DNA of 64,000 bases from Micromussa lordhowensis (Eukaryota; Cnidaria; Anthozoa; Scleractinia; Lobophylliidae), in contig OZ026596.1 of NCBI GenBank assembly GCA_964020085.1, forward strand, positions 9,470,739-9,534,738. Direction: 5' to 3'. Positions within the stretch are counted from its first letter, which is position 1, and each line of letters opens with the position of its first letter. Positions 47,053 through 57,539 of the stretch are shown one piece after another. The position numbers and the translations under genes were made by a program. A model generated the notes under the pieces. It was given only the letters and a program-made list of their open reading frames with translations. It was not told the origin of the DNA and made no database searches.

Positions 47053-48158
47053 AGCAACAAAGTCAATTTTGAAAGAAAAGCAAAAATGGTTGAATCAAAT
47101 TCGTAGTATAGTGGAGATTAGTTTAGATATATCTGTGCAAGTTTTGCTTCTTCTAGTTGTTACTCTTTGTAAAATTTGCATTTGCCCTTAAAAACAAAAT
47201 AATGTTACTGTACTTGGCAATATTGACTTGCGCACAGTCAAACAATGATTATCTGGTGTTGCTCAGACATGTTGAAATGTAAATGTTACCTGCAATAAAT
47301 TAGTTACTTATGTCAAATGAAAAGGTGGAAAGACTAAACAAAACTGTATGTTTGTCATAAGTGTACATGTCTACATGTTTTGAAAGATTTTAAGTTGTAC
47401 ATATACAAGAGCTGTATTTATTTGAGAGAGGCAAATTTTTCATAGAACAAGCCATAAATAAATTATCATTTTGTTGAAGACATGGCTGTGTTGTGTTTAA
47501 GTTAGTTGTGTCTAATGTGTATGTGAAGATACTTTGTGTCTATATTGACTGGGAGCAGTGGTGAGAACGCTCACCACTGCGCTCACACCTCCCGTTATCC
47601 TCCCGGATTTGATTCCCGAACGCGGCGTTGTATCTGGGTTGAGTTTGTTGTTGGTTCTCTACTCTGCTCTGAGAAGTTTTTCTCCAGGTACTCTAGTTTT
47701 CCCCTCTCCTCAAAAACCAACATTTCCAAATTCCAATTCAATCCTGGAATGCACGGGCATTTCTGAACAAGTTCTTGTGAGCTCCTTGGTGCTCCATGGG
47801 TAAACAAATTACAATTAAATTACGGCAGCTCTTCTGAATTACTTTATACATCACTGAGTGAGAAAAAAGGGACTTCATCTATAAGTGTCAGAGTATTAAG
47901 CACTGCTTTGCTACGAATACACAAACTACTATCATTGCAAATAGAACAGCAACTTGCCAAGAATCCCAGCTGGTAAGAGGCTGAATAGTTGGTTGTTTTA
48001 ATTCAAAGTGCTTGCAGGGAGTTGAACTCCAGACAACCACATCATGCTAGATTGGTTCAATGTACAATTTGAACTAGGAGCTAATTATAAATATATTAAA
48101 ACTGCAGTGCCCTAAAACTAGACAGTGTTTCAGGAGTTGAAGAGGAAGTGCTTACTTT
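47053..48158. other. TMEM17 3' region and convergent gap
   Basis: An AATAAA lies at about 47456, fitting the TMEM17 mRNA end. A SINE follows (see 47528). The rest is AT-rich without a gene. Confidence 0.45.
47528..47775 (+). mobile_element. tRNA-derived SINE, second family
   Basis: The head has an A-box-like AGTGGTGAGAACGCTC and a B-box-like GGATTTGATTCCC. The body GGGTTGAGTTTGTTGTTGGT to CCCCTCTCCTCAAAAACCAA matches a SINE body I recall as widespread in cnidarians. Confidence 0.65.
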
Positions 48159-49232
48159 CTAAACTGTATCAGTTCTTATCAGCCTGGAATAAAGTACATG
48201 TGCTACACCTGATACAAGGCTTGTATTGACTAGTTCCAGGATAACTTGTATAATGCTGTTCATGTCCTGTCTGTTCTCATTTCCCATCCAACTTGACAGT
48301 AAAACCCTCATGCAGTCAGGGAAAAGTTCTTTGACAAGGACTGATGATGGAGGAAGGTTATCAATTGAAGTAATGTGTTTCTTCTTAAACTCAGTAACTC
48401 TTTCGCCAATTCCGGGCTTGAGTTTGTTCAATTCATCCCCAAGGTACTTACTGATTGACACAAGTATTCTTAACCATCCATTTTGTTTCTGTGACCTTTG
48501 AAGTTCAAACTCTTTAAAAATTCTCATTGTGGATACTAAAAGGTCATCAAGTTCACACTGTTCTTCATTTTTTGACAGTTTCGCTATTTCTTCGATATAT
48601 TGCTTCACCATAGGTATTGAAAAATCAATGTCCAGTCCTGTACATGTAGGAACAAAGTTTAAGTTGGAATAAAGAGTAGAATTTTCCACAGTTTGAGTGC
48701 TCCGGCTTTCTGACAAGTTGAGGTTGTCATTCGAGTCAGATACTTCCGTTGAAATTGTTTCTTCTGGCAATCCACGAGTTATCAAACATCTAGAGGGAAG
48801 ACTCTGAAAGGCAAGGTCAATTTCTCGTTGAAAAGGCGGGTCTGAAAATCTCAGCTTCCATATGGCACAAAGCTGTGTCAGGCATTCCAGTTGCTCTTCG
48901 CGGCTGTAATACTCGAAGCACACTCTAAAAAGTCCTTGAATGGAGTAGAACCACACACCCCTTGTCGAACCATGTACACCTTGTAGCCGTACATGGGTGG
49001 GAAAGTTAACTTTGACCGCAAGACCCTGCTTGGAGAATTTCGCATGCATTCTTGGCAAGTTAGAAACAGCAATGGAAAACCCAGACAAGACATCGGCTCC
49101 TAAAAACAGAGGAATACCATCCTGTGATGTTTGCGTGTTTGAATCAGTTGGATCTGTGGAAGCCCATTCCAAGAAACGTAATTTTCTTTCACCAATTTGA
49201 AGTTCCCTTAACTGTATACTTCTGTCCGCCAT
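48159..49232 (-). CDS. REC114-like candidate, single exon
   Basis: A 357-aa frame starts with the ATG at 49232 inside a CCGCCATCTTG context. Residues about 10-130 look like a PH-type fold: a FLEWAS strand, FLGADVLSGFSI, then LFRVCFEYYSREEQLECLTQ and a closing helix. This pattern resembles REC114, which works with MEI4 and IHO1 to promote SPO11 double-strand breaks in meiosis. The C-terminal half (about 205-350) is helical and has no firm match; it is longer than the C-terminus of vertebrate REC114. The divergent partner is TEKT1, 180 bp away. The identity is tentative; another PH-domain protein is possible. Confidence 0.5.
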   Translation of the reverse strand: MADRSIQLRELQIGERKLRFLEWASTDPTDSNTQTSQDGIPLFLGADVLSGFSIAVSNLPRMHAKFSKQGLAVKVNFPTHVRLQGVHGSTRGVWFYSIQGLFRVCFEYYSREEQLECLTQLCAIWKLRFSDPPFQREIDLAFQSLPSRCLITRGLPEETISTEVSDSNDNLNLSESRSTQTVENSTLYSNLNFVPTCTGLDIDFSIPMVKQYIEEIAKLSKNEEQCELDDLLVSTMRIFKEFELQRSQKQNGWLRILVSISKYLGDELNKLKPGIGERVTEFKKKHITSIDNLPPSSVLVKELFPDCMRVLLSSWMGNENRQDMNSIIQVILELVNTSLVSGVAHVLYSRLIRTDTV

Positions 49233-49412
49233 CTTGTTTTATAAAATGTAACCGCTGAAATGTTTCACTGGCTCAAAGTCGCTTATCACTATGCACGTGA
49301 TCGAACACCCGTTGCTAAGGAACCATTGCTTGTTTTCCAGGACTCCTCGCAACAAGAACTACAAAGAAAGTTTACTTCGCTGAAGACGGACATTTTGTAA
49401 CAAGAAAGCAAG
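49233..49412. promoter_or_regulatory. Shared promoter of the REC114-like gene and TEKT1, with X-box-like site
   Basis: GTTGCTAAGGAAC at 49311-49323 is one mismatch from an RFX X-box, expected for ciliary genes such as TEKT1. A YY1-like CCGCCATCTTG overlaps the minus-strand ATG. The gap is only 180 bp. Confidence 0.55.
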
Positions 49413-50017
49413 ATGGCTAGGTTAGTACAGCCTCCTCCGAAATACACCCCAGAAGAATGGCACGCTTCAAATCATCTTCAATACTTCAACGCCGAACACG
49501 AGCGAGCCGCTGCTGAGAGGCTTCGCGACGAAAGCTTTCGACTCGCTCACGAGACCGAAGTCAGAACAAGACAGACTCAACTCGACGTGAATAAGAAGCT
49601 CGATCAACGCATCACGGATATAAACTTTTGGAAATCGGAATTAGATGAGAAGCAAGAAGAAACAGAAGATGAAATCTCTACTATGCTTCAGTTCAAGGCT
49701 AGGGTAGAAAAAGCTTTAGCGGACACAGAACTGCCTCTTATGATAGCCCAACAATGTCTTGCTAACAGAGAGAGGAGAATGAAAGTTGATCTCGTCCACG
49801 ACAATGTGGAAATGCAGCTTCAGAAGGTAAAAACATGTTTCTCTTCTTTAATATTTGTTCCTTTAGTTGAAATCTTTAATAATTCGTTCAATCAATCTCA
49901 CCTCTGGTTATACGATTTGTAACGTTTGAAGGAAGTGGAAGTCATTGAGGGCGTCCAGGCTTTACTTCAGAGGACTCTTGAGCAAGCAACAGAGCAAATA
50001 AGGTGAATTTCTGTCAA

Positions 50018-50100
<83 letters not shown>

Positions 50101-53100
50101 CAATGCTTCTTTTTTCAGCTATTTTGGTTTTCAAGTGAAGTTTTTCCTTGCTCATGAAGTTTGTAGATAGCACTACTGGAGTTCTATAGTGTTGAATCAG
50201 TAAAGATTCAATTCTTTTTTTATGGGGATGGATTGAACAAATAAGAAGCTTTATTACTGGTGATTCCTGATACATAAGTTTACAGTCCTGGGAAAAAGAC
50301 AGCTATTTAAAAGTGGTTGTGGGGCTATTATAGTTATATTTTTTATTAAAATTTACCACGGCTTAGTTTGCATAGGGCGTTTAAAGGTAAAATTACCACT
50401 TTTATAGGCTTAATTTTTTCACTTTTCATCCAAAACAGGCTTTTGAGGTCAGCTAAATATTATCTGGACAAAGACAGGAAGGACAAATTCCAAGCTCACG
50501 GTATTGACAATAAGTGTGCATCTCTAGAAAATACTTCTGCTGGGTTACGTTTTGCCAAAGATGCTGTAAAAGTGGAAAAGAAGTAAGAATTTGCTCATCA
50601 TATAATTTTCACTTTTAGAATTGCTGTACGTTGTAAGAAATGGAGGGATTGTCATTGTTGCTTTCCAGTGTTTCAGTCTGGCGACTTGGCGTCATCTGGA
50701 ATTGGTGATCAATTCCAGAGGTCACAGGTTTAAACCCCCTCAAAGTCAAATAAAGTAGTTTTATTTCCTTTAGGAATTACTCAGTCTCGTGTTAAGTACT
50801 GTAGTACTGTAGAAGCCTGCTTTTCGACCACATGATAAATCAAAATATCATGACTACTGCCAGTAAATGCCAGCCAGTTTCTTAGTTTTAGGAGCTCATT
50901 TTTTATATAATTGTACCAGTAAGCTTGATTTTCACCTTTCTCTTGGGTCCAGATCCATTAATCAAGCCTAAATATTTGTACCTTTAATACAACCACAATA
51001 TTCTGTTTACTAATTAAATAACTTTGCCCATCATCATTGTCTTAATTACTGAGTGCAGTCTGCAGGAAATTCTTCCAACTATTATACAATATGCAATTTC
51101 TAGAGATCAAGACTAGTACAGGTTGTAGTTAGTAAATTAAGAGAACTTAGAAGTTGATGTTAGGTTATAGTGTGGCTTGTCAGATGCTCTATGATTATTA
51201 ATAAAGTTTAACAACAAACTTGGTTAAATATTTCCTCCTGTTTAATTGGTCATTAATATATTTTTTTATTTTTACTTCAGCTCTGTTACTCCAGATGAAT
51301 GGGAAGATTTTTCCAACAAGAACATTCTCAAGGCAGAACGTGAGAAAAACTCTGCCATAAATCTCCGCAGCATTATAGATGGTATCCTTATACAGACGTT
51401 GAGTGATCTTCAGGCTCAGTGCCAAGCTGTTAACCTTGCTTTCCAGAAGAGAATTGAGGAAACTGTTGAAGCCAAGACAAAACTAGAACAACATTTAGCA
51501 AAGGTGGGTTAAGGAGAGCACACATCATGTGTTTCAATGTCTCTTGGAGGTTCCAAATTGTGGCAGCAACGTCAAAACATTACATGTATTTTCACAGGCT
51601 TACTAGCTAGCCTGGGACAGGGACATCCTAGGGAAGGGTCAGGGATTAGCTTATCGCCTTGCTCAGGTGTGTAAATCATGGATTTTGGTCTCACTTAGGG
51701 TGTTCAGGACAAAATGCCATTATTTTTAGCCATCATGGTATCTTTTAGGGTTACACTTAGCTTATAATAAATAGTAAAATACTTTCTGTCCAATTCAAAT
51801 GGTACATGTATCTTTTAGGGGGCAAATAAAACTCAAGGTAAGGTAAAGTCTGCATACGAGCCAAGTGGCCCATCAAGCCGGAGCTTATCCCGGTTTCAGT
51901 AGCATGAAGCAACTAGGAATATTTCTACTCCCCCCTGGATGGGATGCCAGTCCATCGCAGGGTTACCCCCAGCATTAAATTCGCCGATACCCATTTATAC
52001 ACCTGGGTGAAGAGAGGCACCGTGAAAGTGTCTTGCCTAAGAACACAACGCAATGTCCCCGACCAGGGCTCGAACCCGGAGCGCTCGCTCCAGAGTCGTG
52101 TGCACTAACCATGAGGCCACCGCACCTCCATAAAACTCGAGGCATGCCTAAATTGGTGTCTTTAGGGACCTAAATTGGTGTCTTTAGTTCAACTGTTCTG
52201 ACAAGCATCCCTGGCATTTTCACATGGGAGTCTTTCCCCCTGGGGCCACTAAAAGCCTGTGATGCATACAGGATGCAATGACGATCTTTTCAAGCATACA
52301 TGCTGGTCTGATATGCCAGTAGACATCTGGTCTAATTCACAATTTCCAAGTCACAAGCATGCACTTCATTAGATGAGAGTACATGTATGTAAACACAGTT
52401 CTGATGTTTAAGATTTGTGCATATTTTTGCGCATTATTTTATAAAAGCAATAGAGCATATTTCTTTGTTTATATAGCCACATCTTAACACTCCGAGGGTT
52501 GGAAGAATTCTTGAAAGTTATGCAAACACAAGACTATGTCTCGGGTTTGCATAACTGTCTCGAATTCTCCCAACCCACCTTGTGTTTAGATGAAGCTGTG
52601 TAAACATGGATAAAGTGCTTTATTGCTAGACTTTCCTGATGTATTGAGTTTCAATCCTGTTCTTCCTGGAAACTTTAAGCAAGTGGAACTCCCCTTAACT
52701 TCAGTGTCTTTAAAAACCTTATGCATAGTTCACTTTTAAAGTATACTATGCTTAGGGTTTTCAAAGAAACTGAATAGTGTAGTACCTCTACATGGTGGAA
52801 AATGCCTACATGTAGATAGGACAATAGAGTCTTATTTATTTTTCTATATATCCAGGTGATGGAAGAAATTGCCGCAATGGAACAAAACATTGAACTGCTG
52901 AAAAGAGCTATTGCTGATAAGGAAGCACCCATGAAAGTCACGCAAACAAGACTGGAAAACAGAACCTTTAGGCCAAATGTAGAGCTTTGCCGAGACCGTG
53001 TGCAGTACCGCCTCATAGAGGAAGTATTTGAAATTTCGACCAACATTGAAAGGCTGCAAGTGAAGCTGGCTGATGCAGAGGCATCACTCAAAGGACTCAT

Positions 53101-53212
53101 CAGAAAGCAGCTGTCCCTGGAAGAAGATATTGATGTGAAGGCAAACAGCCTTTTTATCGACAGAGATCAGTGCATGGAGCTGCGCAAACAGATTAACCAT
53201 GTGCCACATTAA
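49413..53212 (+). CDS. TEKT1: Tektin-1, 5 exons
   Basis: Exons: 49413-49826, 49932-50002, 50439-50582, 51281-51503, 52856-53212, giving 402 aa (human 418). Tektins are coiled-coil filaments in the lumen of axonemal doublet microtubules of cilia and sperm flagella. The nonapeptide RPNVELCRD is intact at residues 323-331. The N-terminal QPPPKYTPEEWH, DLVHDNVE and the SVTPDEWEDFS stretch match tektin-1 better than tektins 2-5. The coiled coil runs through almost the whole length. Intron 2 has a TAA microsatellite and intron 4 a SINE and a MITE. The stop codon overlaps an AATAAA hexamer. Confidence 0.95.
50020..50099 (+). repeat. (TAA)n microsatellite, about 26 units
   Basis: A pure trinucleotide run in TEKT1 intron 2. 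The Tyr-run ORF on the other strand is an artefact of it. Confidence 0.95.
51838..52132 (-). mobile_element. tRNA-derived SINE, family S copy 3 (most complete)
   Basis: On the minus strand, GCGGTGGCCTCATGGTTAGT (A-box region) and GGGTTCGAGCCCTGG (B box) form a tRNA-like head of about 70 bp. A body of about 220 bp ends near AAGGTAAAG. Other copies are at 24325-24583 and 46390-46575, all in the same orientation. TEKT1 intron 4. Confidence 0.75.
52345..52630. repeat. MITE family M, copy 2
   Basis: This matches 35570-35905, including TTGAAAGTTATGCAAAC and the central GACTATGTCTCGGGTTTGCA. TEKT1 intron 4. Confidence 0.75.
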
Positions 53213-56200
53213 TAAAGCAACTGTAGAAATATTTTTCACCTCAAAACAAATTCCAGGACATTGAGATTTTTTCTCACTGTAAATTTTAAAAATTAGCTGT
53301 AGTTGGAACTGGTTTCTTTTACATTATCTGCTGCAAAAATAGTTTTCTCAAATAGCTTACTGTAGGACAACTGAGTCTTATTTTTTGATGAAATTAAGGA
53401 ATCTCCAAATAATTTGTTTGGAATAAGAAGATTCATGTAAATTTTTTTTCTGAACTTTGACCAGAAGAAGAAGGTAAGGGATTTCTGCAGCATCAAGCAT
53501 TTTTTGAATGCTACTACTACTGTAATTTCTAAAGGCATGTATCTGTCGTATATAATGTTAAATAAATGGAACCTTACCAGTGTATTATTTGTGTTTATCT
53601 GAATCAGTTTTCTATTGATTTCTGAAAGTTGTTTTCTTGTGTGTTTTATGCTAGATCCTGGTAGATCCATTCCTAGCCAGCATTTCAGTTTCAAGTTGAG
53701 AGCGTTTCTTGAGTTGTTAGAACTAAACACATCACTATTTCTTTTCTTCAATAGTTGACACAAAAGGGTAAATAACCATCGCTGGGGTTGAATGGTTCTT
53801 GGCACTCACGGTGACTCACCCCTCAATGAGGGGTCTAAAAGGTAAAATAGAACTGGGATTTACCTATATTTTTTTCACTGGGAATGTGGATTTTGGTCAC
53901 TGGGAAACGGTCTGGAATGATTTGAATTTGAAAAATAGCCTTGGAAATGGGAATTTTCCCCACTCATACCTCCAGTGTCCTCCGCAACACACCCCACTTC
54001 AGATCACTCCACCATCTGGGGCATAATTTCACCAAACTGAAAGAATTTGCCCCTTCTCTCACTCCTCTGTCAAGGATGTGCAGTCAAATGGAAAGGAAAA
54101 GTCTTGATTTCTCTGCTATTTTCGAGTGCCGGTATTCAAAAGCTTTTCCTGCTAGCAGAAACTCTTTTCCTGGGTTTCGTTGATGTCAGCGAAAACCAGG
54201 AAAAGAGCCTCTGCTAGCAGGAAATCAAAAGCTGCTCGAGATGTTTTGAAATTTATCGAACTGGTCAGATATAATTTCACTTTTTCCAGAGAGTGACTTT
54301 CTGGCAGAAGTCCATTTATACCGGTTTGAGGTTTCTGACGAACAGAGTCTTTTGGACCCTAAGGGCCTGATTACATGAGCCGGGCTGGCCCGGTTAGCCG
54401 GGCTGGTGTTAATTTGCCGGGATCTCGGCACGTTTGTTAAACGCAACAAAAATCAACTCCGCGATTACATGACAACCGGGCCAGCCCGGTTAGCCGAGAT
54501 CCCGGTATCGCGGTGCCGGGATCCCGGCTAACCGGGCTGAGATTTCTCCATGTAATCGCGTTTGCCGGGCCAGCTCGGCTCGTTAAGCCGGATCAAATTG
54601 GGTTTCTGGGAAACCGGACCCGGTGTAAATTTACAGGGCCCAGTCAATAAACACTCCTCCGTACCAATACAACGGCCCCCATATTGATCGTACCCCTCTA
54701 TTATCCGGAGAAAACGAGCCCGACTTGGAACGGACCCGACTCGTAAGTCGGGCCCGAGATTTTAACTCACAAACCGGGCTTGATTTGTTACGGGCCCCGA
54801 CGAGATTCGATTGAGCCCAGACATAAACCGGGCCCGGTATGTACTCCCCTCCGTCAATTTATTGCAAATCGGGTCCGATTAGGCCTGACACACACCGGGC
54901 TCGATCTTGATTTTAAACTCATGTCATATCCCGGAGGGGGGGGGGGGAGGGGGACAAAAAAAAACGCACCAAAGATTCCTCAAAACGGGATATTGGTAAA
55001 AGGAAAGGAGAGAGATGACATATGAGTGGGAGTTTTTTTTTCAGTAAGAGAATCATTTATAATTTCCAGCGCGCGCATTGCAAGCTGCAAAAAAAGTTGC
55101 TTTAGACGTTAATTTTTGCAAGGACCACCGTGACAAAAATAGAAGTACCTCTCGCTGTAGAGGATCTAATCAGCTATAAGTTGAATAATAAACGAAAATT
55201 AGCAAGGCTGATTATACAGGAAAAATATTTAAGAAATGGAAAACATGTACCGTGTTTCTATGGAGTTATAGAAACACGAGTGAAAGTTTGAGAGAACGAG
55301 AAATGCTGTGGGAACACGATCCGCAGGCGAGTGTTTCCACAGCTTTTTCGAGTGTTTCTATAACTCGATAGAAACGCGGAGAACATGTTTTTCTATTTTT
55401 CTAGAAAATCCGCGACGAGGAAAAAGAAAACCAACTTGTTTACTCGATCATCAAGATGTAAATTCTCTTTGTTCGCGCCATCATTACGTCAACAGCTCGT
55501 GCTAGGTCTGTGTTTCTATCGAGTTTTAGTATAAATCTACTAGCGTTCTATCACGAAGGCCGTTCTCTCTGATTGGCTACGCTACTCACTATCTATCCTG
55601 TAATAGATAGTGAGTAGCGTAACAGTGTGCACTTGTTAACAAAATGACGGCCGTTTCTTGGCGTTTTCGAAGTGTCGAGAAGAGGATCTGGATTAAGTTT
55701 TCAACGACTAGTAGATTTATACTATACTGTATAATCAGCCTAATTTTCGTTTATTAAAAACGTTGCGAACGTGTAACACCTCTTCTACAACTTGCATTTT
55801 TTTTCCGGTCCTCGTTGTTTTTCTTCGAGCTCGTTTTAATTTTTTTTTCGTATCAGGCTCGAATTATATCGAGTACGAGTGGGTTTGTGGTTTCTTCATC
55901 AGATTACTTCTCGGAAAAATGTTCGCTACTTTTCTCTTCGCAATAGACCTTCCCAAGTGGTTAACAATTGTTTTCCTCGCAGAATACCTGTTCACTTAGA
56001 TTCATGATTAATACAGTGAGCTTCTGACATACTGTATATAATTTGGTAAAATAAGGAGGATGAATATTAGTGTCTAAGAATATATTGGTTTTAGATTTAC
56101 GTTAACCGAAAAGGCTATTACTAGTGTGTCTTTTTTTCTCCCCGGCTGTGTTTGTCTATGATAATTCAATTTTATGTTTTATTTTTATAAGCCAAGTCTA

Positions 56201-57539
56201 TATGTACGTTATTCTTTGTTTCATAATCAGCCTTAGTAAAAATAAACCTAATGAACTGTAAATCCCTGTGTAACTGCTTCCCCCCACCACCCACACCGCC
56301 CTGTTCCACCATACATACAGTAATTTATGTGCTTTTCAGTCAATGTTCTTTTATATTTCTCAACCCTTCCTAGTCTGAATTATTACACAGATTTATCTTA
56401 AACTTTAATGCCATAAATGCCGAGTAAATTGTAATTGAAAAACACAAGTCTGTTTTATATTTCTCATTTGAAATGGATCCTTCTCCTTAAGGTGCACGCA
56501 GCATAAAACGGAACACGGCAAAATACATACGTTACAACGCTTGTGCCTTATCATGTAAAAATTTCCATGCACAAACATGTTTTTCCAGACTCTGTATAAG
56601 AAAGCTTAACATTTAACTATTGTTCATGATGATCTCAAGATGACAACAACATATTAAATTGAAATGTCAATTCTAAATCTATGTAAAAACTTTGTAATAG
56701 GCCTTATGCGTGATTACGTCACATTCTCAAAATTCACCACCAAGCCTCGTTTGGGCGACATTTTCTCAATCTTTCGTTGCCTTCGTGTTGTTTTCACATG
56801 GGTATTCTTTTCATCTTTACTGCTGTGGGAATTGTTTCATGATAAAATTTACATTTTGCGTTATCAAAACGAGGCTTGGTGGTGATTTTTGCTAGTCTGA
56901 CGTCATCACACATAAGGGCTATTTAACTTTCTGGAAACTGGAAATTGCATTGTTGGGAAGCTACTTAGCATACATACATAATAAACAAACTTAGCATACA
57001 TACATAAACACCTGGTATCTTATGTGTAATCTCATTGAACTAGCCCAAAAATAGAGCTTTATTTACTGTCAGTGCTGTAAATAATTTCCCTTCTTTAACA
57101 GGACATGTTTCCTTTCACATCTTCATTTAGTCATTCATTTTTTTACCGGACATCAATTAGCATAATTTGATTATTACAATCAATGATGCAATAACGAATT
57201 TCTTAGCCATAAAGATTTACAACACAGGATGTCTGAGAGAATAACTGTCATTGATCGTCAACCCAGAGAAAGGGGGAAATGTAGCTGCCATTATGGTGAC
57301 TAAACCAGAGTTTTTGGAGGTCAAATGGCTCTTATTTCCAGCACTGATTACCCTGCTTAATTGTTAACTCTAATTCCAAAAAAACGTGTGATAGGAAAAA
57401 TCTTATCCTTACTTAATAGTAAATCGTGTAAATAAAATTGAAAACGAATTGATTTTGCTGATATTAAATTTCGCATTTTGCTCCTCAGAACGATTTGATC
57501 AAATTTGATCACATTAATGTTAATTTAATGGTTTTTTTT
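53213..57539. other. Repeat-rich intergenic DNA, several foldback elements
   Basis: Foldbacks: 54135-54230 (CTGCTAGCAG arms); 54362-54610 (many CCGGGCT/AGCCCGG blocks, TTACATG ends); 55188-55757 (outer AACGAAAATTAG arms around two inner palindromes, one with ACTCACTATCTAT arms); 56700-56922 (CACCACCAAGCCTCGTTT arms). A G run lies at 54937-54952. A weak 170-codon AT-rich minus frame (53293-53805) is not credible. No gene seen. Confidence 0.55.

Noticed and set aside
49967..50275. 102-codon frame with a long Tyr run
   Set aside because: Artefact of the TAA microsatellite in TEKT1 intron 2.
53293..53805. 170-codon minus frame downstream of TEKT1
   Set aside because: AT-rich, no domain, no splice borders, and overlaps the likely TEKT1 3' region.
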